Source of the DNA: Candidatus Woesearchaeota archaeon
Lineage (GTDB): Archaea > Nanobdellota > Nanobdellia > Woesearchaeales > WJKL01
DNA length: 11,593 nucleotides
Assembly (NCBI GenBank): GCA_014729145.1
Contig: WJKL01000104.1
Span: 1 to 11,593, forward strand
Reading direction: 5' to 3'
A model generated the notes under the pieces. It worked only from the letters and a program-made list of their open reading frames with translations, was not told the DNA's origin and did no database searches. The translations under genes and the position numbers were made by a program. Positions within the stretch are counted from its first letter, which is position 1. The number at the start of each line of letters is the position of its first letter. Of the stretch, positions 6,789 through 11,521 are shown in pieces.

Positions 6789-7016
6789 ATGACTGAAGCT
6801 ACAACAATACAAGTAGACAAATCAATTGTTAATTCATTAAAAGAGGTAAAGGAATATCCTAGACAGACCTATAATGAATTACTTAAACATATGGTCCAAG
6901 TATTTAAAGGAGTAAAGAAAAGAAATCAATATGATGAGTTTCTGCACAAAATTCAAAAAACTAAGATGAAAGAGTTATGGGCCAACAAAGAGGATGAGGC
7001 TTGGGAAAATGCCTAA
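6789..7016 (+). CDS. RHH-like antitoxin of MazF/PemK-type pair
   Basis: A 75-residue protein starting MTEATTIQVDKSIVNSLKE. The N-terminal strand TTIQVD followed by two helices (through QTYNELLKHMVQVF) is the pattern of small archaeal ribbon-helix-helix-like antitoxins and resembles the antitoxin at 231-440. The charged C-terminus (KTKMKELWANKEDEAWENA) would bind the toxin. It overlaps the next gene by 8 bases, with the toxin ATG inside its last codons, so the two are coupled. It is preceded by a TATA box and palindromes. The pair is the sole cargo between elements E2 and E3, and toxin-antitoxin pairs are common stabilising cargo in cassette arrays. Confidence 0.72.
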   Translation: MTEATTIQVDKSIVNSLKEVKEYPRQTYNELLKHMVQVFKGVKKRNQYDEFLHKIQKTKMKELWANKEDEAWENA

Positions 7017-7323
7017 AGCAGGGGATGTAGTTTTAGCTAAAGTGCAGTATACTGATACTTTTGAAGTTAAAACACGACCTTCTTTAGTGTTATTTGAAGA
7101 ATTTGATAATGTTGTTGTAGCAGGAATTACCAGCAACAGATATATGAAAGGAATTCAATTAACAAAACAAGAAGGCGCAGTTAAGGATAGTGTCATAAAG
7201 CTGAATTATATATTCACTATTTCTAAAGTAATGATAGAAAAAACGCTATTTTCTTTATCTAAAGATAAGAAAAAGATAGTTTTTGATGAATTAGTTGATA
7301 AGCTGAAAGACTTATCAAAATAA
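7009..7323 (+). CDS. MazF/PemK-family toxin (probable endoribonuclease)
   Basis: A 104-residue protein whose N-terminus fits the PemK/MazF barrel: GDVVLAKVQYTD (5-16), the conserved RP within KTRPSLVLFEEF (21-32), and VVVAGITSN (35-43) with the conserved Thr-Ser pair. MazF toxins cut RNA at short motifs; the cleavage motif here cannot be read from sequence. The frame also has an ATG at 6994. I prefer 7009 because the domain starts four residues later, GAGG lies nine bases upstream, and the overlap with the antitoxin is then the usual few bases (ATGCCTAA). The stop codon lies in the inner inverted repeat of the unit, AGGGCAAGAATTTA and its inverse, so the gene fills the unit exactly. Confidence 0.82.
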   Translation: MPKAGDVVLAKVQYTDTFEVKTRPSLVLFEEFDNVVVAGITSNRYMKGIQLTKQEGAVKDSVIKLNYIFTISKVMIEKTLFSLSKDKKKIVFDELVDKLKDLSK

Positions 7324-7358
7324 ATTCTTGCCCTATTTACTAATTTCCCATTTTTCAA
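7321..7358. repeat. Right inverted-repeat flank of the toxin-antitoxin unit
   Basis: TAAATTCTTGCCCT (7321-7334) is the perfect inverse of 6717-6730 and includes the toxin stop codon. AATTTCCCATTTTTCAA (7342-7358) is the inverse of 6658-6674 with two mismatches, and its last base begins the E3 box. Confidence 0.75.
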
Positions 7359-7432
7359 TTGGACATAACATCGGAAGTTCCTGTTAAGTTCTTTTCCCAT
7401 ACGAAGTGTGGGAAAACTGCGTCCGCAGAGTT
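7358..7432 (+). repeat. Element E3 of the cassette-like array
   Basis: Box ATTGGACATAACATC (7358-7372), hairpin GGA-AGT-TCC, then TGTTA (7382-7386). The second part is an 11-base stem TTTTCCCATAC / GTGTGGGAAAA (7392-7402 with 7406-7416, one G-T pair) closed by a GAA triloop, followed by CTGC-GTCC-GCAG (7417-7428) and the terminal AGAGTT (7427-7432). It is the best-formed copy structurally. Confidence 0.78.
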
Positions 7433-7447
7433 CAAAAAAGACTTTCT
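7431..7447. repeat. Left inverted repeat of the lipoprotein unit
   Basis: TTCAAAAAAGACTTTCT is the perfect 17-base reverse complement of 7880-7896. It begins inside the closing AGAGTT of E3, as the partner ends on the first base of the E4 box. A second, inner inverted pair CCCCGAGC (7488-7495) / GCTCGGGG (7860-7867) also brackets the gene. In between, 7453-7468 forms a small AAGGAC-AAA-GTCCCTT hairpin. Confidence 0.8.
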
Positions 7448-7505
7448 ATATCAAGGACAAAGTCCCTTCAATTAATAGAATAAAGAGCCCCGAGCGTTAC
7501 TTTCA

Positions 7506-7793
7506 CTATAGAAGTTCAATATCAGTTGCTTCAATAGTTTTTTTAAATTGACATTTTTTCATACCAGGCCCATCGATTAATTTACCTTTTACTCTTACTT
7601 GTTTCCCTACTTGTGATTTTAAATCTCCAATGTCAGAAGTGTCAATCATATAAGAATTATCATCAATTGTTATATAATATGCTTCACAACTATTGATACC
7701 CTGCTCTTGATATTTTAATGTTCCTTTATATCCAAATGAATTGCAACCTGATAACATTAATACTAATATTAAACCGAATATAATTTTCTTCAT
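7506..7793 (-). CDS. Small secreted lipoprotein with OB-like C-terminal half
   Basis: A 95-residue protein with a short basic N-terminus, hydrophobic core and lipobox LSGC, so the lipidated cysteine would be C17 and the mature protein would be anchored on the outer face of the membrane. The mature part has strands FGYKGTLKYQE, AYYITIDDNSYMIDT and VGKQVRVKGKLIDG, ending TIEATDIELL. This pattern is common in small OB-fold lipoproteins that are often bacterial. C36 and C81 could form a disulphide. The function is unknown. A TATA-like ATTTAAATA lies about 25 bases upstream. It is the only cargo between E3 and E4, and its orientation is opposite to the toxin pair. A bacterial-style lipobox may indicate transfer from a bacterium, though archaea also use lipoboxes. 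Confidence 0.75.
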   Translation of the reverse strand: MKKIIFGLILVLMLSGCNSFGYKGTLKYQEQGINSCEAYYITIDDNSYMIDTSDIGDLKSQVGKQVRVKGKLIDGPGMKKCQFKKTIEATDIELL

Positions 7794-7879
7794 TATTTCT
7801 AATTAGATTAGAGTTATTTAAATATTTGTCGATAATTTCTATTTGGTTTAAACCTTCTAGCTCGGGGTTCCTCGTAATC

Positions 7880-7896
7880 AGAAAGTCTTTTTTGAA
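7880..7896. repeat. Right inverted repeat of the lipoprotein unit
   Basis: AGAAAGTCTTTTTTGAA is the exact inverse of 7431-7447. With the left copy it bounds a unit of about 466 bases holding one gene. Its last base is the first base of the E4 box. Confidence 0.8.
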
Positions 7897-7984
7897 TTGA
7901 AACTAACATCGCGACGATCGCTGTTAAACTCTCCGTTAGGATTGATTTTTAGTGCAACGATGCCGAAGGCAAAAAATCAAAGTT
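7896..7984 (+). repeat. Element E4 of the cassette-like array
   Basis: Box ATTGAAACTAACATC (7896-7910), hairpin GCGA-CGA-TCGC inside TAACA / TGTTA (7904-7926), a small TCC-GTTA-GGA hairpin, then a perfect 9-base stem TTGATTTTT / AAAAATCAA (7942-7950 with 7972-7980). That stem encloses the conserved AGTGCAACG (7951-7959) and a GCC-GAA-GGC mini-hairpin (7962-7970). E4 and E5 share this second-part architecture. With its flanks it fills most of the gene-free stretch 7794-8109. Confidence 0.8.
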
Positions 7985-8106
7985 TTTGACAACGCCGTTT
8001 TTTAGTATTTTGAAACAATATTTTTTGGGTGGGCATTATATAAGAGAGACGCGCGCTTAATTCTTTGCTTCTTTCTTTCTAAGAAAGAGATTCAAGGGCA
8101 ATTTCT
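7981..8106. repeat. Left composite inverted-repeat flank of the radical-SAM/Lrp unit
   Basis: A run of segments each has an inverted partner on the far side of the unit in the same order: 7981-7998 (about 14 of 18 with 10581-10598), GAAACAATATTTTTT (8012-8026, 14 of 15 with 10539-10553), GAGAGACGCGC (8044-8054, perfect with 10514-10524) and AAGGGCAATTTCT (8094-8106, perfect with 10454-10466). Spacing between segments differs by several bases on the two sides. Confidence 0.75.
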
Positions 8107-8109
8107 GTT

Positions 8110-9372
8110 TTATTTTTTAAAGTAATCTATAACTCTATTCTTAATCTCTTGATAAAAGTCGGCAGGAATACTTTTATGACCATCGTCGTCTGTCCAGTCT
8201 CTTGCAGGACAATGATAGTTAAAATCATTTCCTTCTGGAGATTTTATTTTTCCTTGTGCCCTTCTATAATTTTCGCTATTAATCCATACATTTTTCAATC
8301 CTTGTTTTCTTATATCATCACTGAAAGTACTTTTATTATCTGCTCTGCCAGGACATCTTACAACTTTTCCTGAAAGTGTTAAATACATGCCAGCAGCAGT
8401 TTGATTACATGGATGGCATCCAGGATATAATGAAACTCCCTCTTCTTTAAATTGTTCCAAAGTCATAAGATTATTCTCAATATTCCAAATATAGATGTTG
8501 GTATAAAGATCCCTTAGATTATCCATAAATTCTTCATGTTGCCTTACTCTCTCAGTTTCATCAATTCCTTTTCCACTGTTTGTTGATGGACAGCTTAGAG
8601 CATAAATATTCCTTTTTCTAGCCCATTTATATATTTCAAATATTTCATCAATATTTTCTGGTTTTATTGGAGCAGAGATCATAGCGAGTCTTGTTGGCTC
8701 TCCAGCGCTGTATTCATTTAAACCAGCTTTAACGAGTCTTGTTAGAGCATTATCCCTTAATTCAACATAATCTTTTATAGGACTTTTATCTATACCCACA
8801 AAACTTTCTTGCATTTCTCTATCGAATGAATTAAAACCAAGTAAGACGCTTATGTCTAATTCCTTGAGCCTATCAGCAAGTTCCTGGCCTGAATTAACCT
8901 CATATTGTGAATTATATTTCTTAGCTAATTCATCACTTCCTATAACATGACCTTTTGTAAATATTGCTGCATGAATTTCATTATTTGTTAGCCATTCTAA
9001 AAATCCTAAGAATTTTGGATTCTCGAAAGGTTCTCCTCTTCCAAGAAATTTAACGCTTTGGAGACCTAAACTTTTTGCTTCAAGTAGATAATCTTTTATT
9101 TCATCTTCGTTTAAGAAACCCTGATCTTTTGCAGAATCAAACCTATCATCCCTTCTAAAACAGTGAGGGCATCTTAAACTGCAAGAATTGCCAAAATCAA
9201 TATCTAGATGAAGTAATTTTTCTAATCCTTCTGCTGTTTTTTGGTGCAATTCTTCTTTTGCAAAGTTTCCCCAGTGTGCAACATTATTCTTGTAGCCACT
9301 AGGAAATTCTTCTTCAAATACGATTGGAACTGCATCCAATCTTTCATGGCTCTGGTTTTTTTCTTGTTTCAT
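8110..9372 (-). CDS. Radical SAM protein with SPASM-like C-terminal cysteines
   Basis: A 420-residue enzyme from the ATG at 9372. A GTG at 9384 would add four residues but lies inside a palindrome, so I prefer the ATG. The CxxxCxxC that binds the SAM-cleaving 4Fe-4S cluster is in DFGNSCSLRCPHC (C64, C68, C71). GRGEPF (111-116) is the SAM-binding GGEP motif, here with Arg. The C-terminal third has YPGCHPC (C319, C322), VVRCPGR (C340) and YHCPAR (C388), a SPASM/Twitch-like set for auxiliary clusters. Such enzymes modify peptides, proteins or small molecules; the substrate is unknown and no precursor peptide is visible nearby. It is divergent from a double-domain Lrp regulator across about 110 bases, and the two form the cargo between E4 and E5. 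Confidence 0.88.
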   Translation of the reverse strand: MKQEKNQSHERLDAVPIVFEEEFPSGYKNNVAHWGNFAKEELHQKTAEGLEKLLHLDIDFGNSCSLRCPHCFRRDDRFDSAKDQGFLNEDEIKDYLLEAKSLGLQSVKFLGRGEPFENPKFLGFLEWLTNNEIHAAIFTKGHVIGSDELAKKYNSQYEVNSGQELADRLKELDISVLLGFNSFDREMQESFVGIDKSPIKDYVELRDNALTRLVKAGLNEYSAGEPTRLAMISAPIKPENIDEIFEIYKWARKRNIYALSCPSTNSGKGIDETERVRQHEEFMDNLRDLYTNIYIWNIENNLMTLEQFKEEGVSLYPGCHPCNQTAAGMYLTLSGKVVRCPGRADNKSTFSDDIRKQGLKNVWINSENYRRAQGKIKSPEGNDFNYHCPARDWTDDDGHKSIPADFYQEIKNRVIDYFKK

Positions 9373-9375
9373 TTT

Positions 9376-9398
9376 GTTATTCACTACTTAGTAATAAC
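9376..9398. promoter_or_regulatory. Palindrome just upstream of the radical SAM start
   Basis: GTTATT (9376-9381) and AATAAC (9393-9398) are perfect inverted arms, with an inner ACT/AGT pair. The site begins four bases upstream of the ATG at 9372 and overlaps an alternative GTG start. It could be an operator for the divergently encoded Lrp-type regulator, or a 5' hairpin; I cannot tell which. Confidence 0.45.
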
Positions 9399-9452
9399 TA
9401 ACATATACAAGTATATTAAATCTTTTATCAATATTTTTGTCAAAAAGAAAAG

Positions 9453-9479
9453 TTTTATATAGTAATGTAACTATAGTTA
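9453..9479 (+). promoter_or_regulatory. Promoter and palindromic operator of the Lrp-type gene
   Basis: TTTTATAT (9453-9460) is a TATA box about 24-30 bases before the ATG at 9484, giving a nearly leaderless mRNA. The perfect 12-base palindrome TAACTATAGTTA (9468-9479) sits between them, and TATAGT / ACTATA arms frame a larger symmetric site. Autoregulation at such a site is usual for Lrp/AsnC proteins. Confidence 0.55.
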
Positions 9480-9483
9480 AAAT

Positions 9484-10455
9484 ATGATTGAAAAACTAGA
9501 TAAATTGGATAGAGACATACTTTACGAATTAGGTTATAATTGCAGACAACCAAATTCAATTATAGCCAAAAAACTAAGAAGATCAAAACAAGTTATTAGA
9601 TATAGGATTAAAAAACTAGAAGAAAAGGGCATTATTTCAGCTTATAATTCTTTGATAGATTTTAGAGTTCTTGGCTTTAACAGCCTTAGAATATACTTTA
9701 AGCTAAGAAATATAAGCCCAGAAAAAGAAAAAGAAATGTATGAATACATGCGAAAAAATGATCTATTTTTGTGGACTGTTAATTTAGAAGGGGATGTAGA
9801 CATAGCTTTTTATGTATGGGTAAAAGATGTAGAAAGGTTTTATGAAAAATGGGAAAAATTCTTTGAATTATACAGACAGTATATCTTAAAACAAGAATTT
9901 TACCTTTCTATTAATATGATTCATTATCCTATAAAAATATTGAAAAAACCAGAAGTCATAAAAGAATGGAATATTGGAAAGAATAAAAATAGAATAAAAA
10001 TTGATGAAACAGATCTTGCAATACTTAAAATTCTTTCAAGACATGCAAATAAGCCAATTGTTGATATAGGTTCAGAAGTTGGAATTTCTGCAAAATTAGC
10101 TGCTTATAGAATAAAGCAGTTAGAAAAGAAAAAGATAATATTAGCACATAATGCAATAATCGATGAAACAAAAATAGGATATAAAATGTATAAAGTTGAT
10201 TTTTATTTGTTTAATCATTCTAAACTTAAAGAAATGTATCAATTTGCAAAACAACATCCAAATATTAAAAATTTAATGAAAACTATTGGCGGACCTGACT
10301 TTGAAATTGAGGTCATGGTAAAAGATGTTATTGAATTAAGGAGTATAATTGACGAGATTAGAACACAATTTTCAGAAGTTATAGATTACTGGAGATACAA
10401 TAGGTTTGTAGAAACTATAAAGCAAGTTTACTTGCCTATAGAAATAGAGTTATAG
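9484..10455 (+). CDS. Tandem Lrp/AsnC-family transcriptional regulator
   Basis: A 323-residue protein made of two full Lrp/AsnC units in one chain. The first helix-turn-helix spans about 5-55 (KLDRDILYELGYNCRQPNS and AKKLRRSKQVIRYRIKKLEE), followed by a ligand/oligomerisation domain to about 150. The second helix-turn-helix spans about 173-222 (IDETDLAILKILSRHANKP and VGISAKLAAYRIKQLEKKK), followed by a second effector domain. A tandem chain mimics a dimer and may bind asymmetric sites. Palindromes at 9468-9479 and 9376-9398 in the shared intergenic region are likely targets. The protein probably controls itself and the divergent radical SAM gene. Siroheme-decarboxylase (AhbA/B, NirDL) proteins also have tandem Lrp-like folds, but I do not see their conserved His/Arg motif here. 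The stop codon overlaps the unit's inverted repeat. Confidence 0.85.
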   Translation: MIEKLDKLDRDILYELGYNCRQPNSIIAKKLRRSKQVIRYRIKKLEEKGIISAYNSLIDFRVLGFNSLRIYFKLRNISPEKEKEMYEYMRKNDLFLWTVNLEGDVDIAFYVWVKDVERFYEKWEKFFELYRQYILKQEFYLSINMIHYPIKILKKPEVIKEWNIGKNKNRIKIDETDLAILKILSRHANKPIVDIGSEVGISAKLAAYRIKQLEKKKIILAHNAIIDETKIGYKMYKVDFYLFNHSKLKEMYQFAKQHPNIKNLMKTIGGPDFEIEVMVKDVIELRSIIDEIRTQFSEVIDYWRYNRFVETIKQVYLPIEIEL

Positions 10456-10598
10456 AAATTGCCCTTAATAATTTTCAAAATCTCTGATTTTGACTAAATG
10501 TCCGAAGGACTTAGCGCGTCTCTCCTATTGGGTGGGAGAAAAAATATTATTTCCTATTTCTTGTTTTAACTTATCATCTTAGGCATTCTCAAAAATTG
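10454..10598. repeat. Right composite inverted-repeat flank of the radical-SAM/Lrp unit
   Basis: Contains AGAAATTGCCCTT (10454-10466), GCGCGTCTCTC (10514-10524), AAAAAATATTATTTC (10539-10553) and 10581-10598, inverted partners of 8094-8106, 8044-8054, 8012-8026 and 7981-7998. A GTCC-GAA-GGAC mini-hairpin (10500-10510) lies within it. This flank and E5 fill most of the gene-free stretch 10456-10763; I see no convincing small gene there. Confidence 0.72.
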
Positions 10599-10688
10599 AA
10601 TAGAACATCGGAAAATCCTGTTAGTTTCGTCTGACCAAAGGGAAGACCTAAAATTTAGTGCAACGTTCCGAAGGGAAATTTTAGAGTT
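10595..10688 (+). repeat. Element E5 of the cassette-like array
   Basis: Box ATTGAATAGAACATC (10595-10609), hairpin GGA-AAA-TCC, TGTTA (10619-10623), a GTCT...AGAC stem, then a perfect 9-base stem CTAAAATTT / AAATTTTAG (10648-10656 with 10676-10684). That stem encloses AGTGCAACG (10657-10665) and CC-GAA-GG, and the element closes with AGAGTT (10683-10688). The 9-base stem has the same length and contents as in E4 but a different paired sequence. Confidence 0.78.
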
Positions 10689-10752
10689 GTGTTTAAGTTC
10701 TAATCAATTCGAGCGAAGCGAGTCTATATATGCGGAGCACAGGGGAGTTCAG
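10687..10752. repeat. Left inverted-repeat flank of the CxxC-protein unit
   Basis: TTGTGTTTAAGTTCTA (10687-10702) is a perfect 16-base inverse of 11353-11368, and GGGGAGTTCAG (10742-10752) a perfect 11-base inverse of 11316-11326. GCGAAGC, a sequence known to form an exceptionally stable DNA mini-hairpin, lies between them at 10713-10719. Confidence 0.8.
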
Positions 10753-10763
10753 TTTTTTTAAAT

Positions 10764-11234
10764 TTAAGATATTTTATTTTCTTCAGATAATCTCTTTAAC
10801 TCTTCTATTTGTTTATGTTGCTCTTCGAGCCATTTCTTTGCAGGGTCTTCTTTATCATCAATCTCCTTAACATATTCTCCAGTAACAGCATTATATACAA
10901 ATCTCCCCTCCCTTGTATCTACCCAAGTAAAAGTAGAAAACTCATCTTCATCATGAGTTATTTCATGATAGTAATTAAATGGTGTTGTTGTATATAACAT
11001 AAAGTTTGGTAAAACCCACCAAATAGGAATATCGAAGATTTGACCCCATAACATTCCAGTTGTTCTTCTCATTTGATAAACTGCCCCATAGGCGTCTCCA
11101 GAACAATAGATACATGCGTTTTCTTCAAAATACCTTTCAACTTCTGCCTTTGTTGGGGAGGTAAAATACATAGATGAGATAACAATAAAGATAGATACAA
11201 AGACCAAAATGGAAATTAATGTTTCTTTTTTCAT
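10764..11234 (-). CDS. Membrane-anchored extracytoplasmic CxxC protein
   Basis: A 156-residue protein from the ATG at 11234; the frame extends four codons to a TTG, but an ATTTAAAT box about 25-30 bases upstream favours the ATG. Residues 6-24 (LISILVFVSIFIVISSMYF) form a signal anchor, with the rest probably outside the membrane. ENACIYCSGDAYG holds C41-x-x-C44, possibly a redox or metal site, but no thioredoxin fold is evident. A hydrophobic, Trp-rich middle (MLWGQIFDIPIWWVLPNFML, 61-80) might contact membrane. The FSTFTWVDTREGRFVYNAVTGEYV stretch looks like beta hairpins, and the C-terminal 25 residues are a charged helix. I recognise no family. It is the only cargo between E5 and E6. Confidence 0.68.
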   Translation of the reverse strand: MKKETLISILVFVSIFIVISSMYFTSPTKAEVERYFEENACIYCSGDAYGAVYQMRRTTGMLWGQIFDIPIWWVLPNFMLYTTTPFNYYHEITHDEDEFSTFTWVDTREGRFVYNAVTGEYVKEIDDKEDPAKKWLEEQHKQIEELKRLSEENKIS

Positions 11235-11315
11235 TTTATATAACAATAATAATTCAATTATTTAAATCCTTCGAAAATAAATTTTACAAAGTAAAATACA
11301 ATATGTGCGTAGCAC

Positions 11316-11368
11316 CTGAACTCCCCATTTTGTTTCTTTTTCTAAAAGAAAATAGAACTTAAACACAA
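11316..11368. repeat. Right inverted-repeat flank of the CxxC-protein unit
   Basis: CTGAACTCCCC (11316-11326) and TAGAACTTAAACACAA (11353-11368) are perfect inverses of 10742-10752 and 10687-10702. The last base is the first base of the E6 box, the same register as in the toxin and lipoprotein units. Confidence 0.8.
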
Positions 11369-11468
11369 TTGAAACTAACATCAGGAATCCTTGTTAAACG
11401 TCCCGACGACTGAAAGGAGGAGAGCCTGCAAGGCGTGGTCGTAGTGTAGCGAAGCGGAACGGAGAAGT
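11368..11468 (+). repeat. Element E6 of the cassette-like array
   Basis: Box ATTGAAACTAACATC (11368-11382), hairpin AGG-AAT-CCT, TGTTA (11392-11396) running into TGTTAAAC, a CGTC-CC-GACG stem, a GCCT-GCA-AGGC hairpin, then CGTAGTGTAGC with the exact mini-hairpin GCGAAGC (11449-11455). The right end is uncertain because no clear AGAGTT occurs. It is the longest and most GC-rich copy. The gene-free stretch 11247-11521 contains this element, the preceding right flank and a short AT-rich leader. Confidence 0.7.
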
Positions 11469-11521
11469 CATAAAAAGGTGCGTTACATTAATAAAGATGT
11501 ATCAATATTTGATTTTAGAGA

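Noticed and set aside
7206..7400. Minus-strand open frame of 64 residues running from E3 into the MazF-type gene.
   Set aside because: It starts inside the repeat element and lies antisense to a well-supported toxin gene, with no TATA box or recognisable product.
6589..7432. E elements as tRNA or small structured RNA genes with their own promoter.
   Set aside because: No tRNA-like T-loop or acceptor arm is present and no TATA box sits at a fixed distance before the copies; transcription cannot be excluded but is not supported.
8012..8106. The composite inverted repeats of the radical-SAM/Lrp unit as simple convergent terminators.
   Set aside because: They lie downstream of both genes, but they match each other across 2.4 kb in several ordered segments and parallel the private repeats of other units, which terminators would not explain.
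9484..10455. Fused siroheme decarboxylase (NirDL/AhbA-AhbB type) working with the radical SAM protein in haem synthesis.
   Set aside because: The tandem Lrp-like fold and radical SAM neighbour fit, but the conserved His/Arg active-site motif is not visible, the DNA-binding helices look intact, and no other haem gene is nearby.
6158..11382. CRISPR array: the box begins ATTGAAAC, like the 3' end of many CRISPR repeats.
   Set aside because: Copies are 400 to 2700 bases apart, vary beyond the first bases, are separated by genes rather than spacers, and no cas gene is present.
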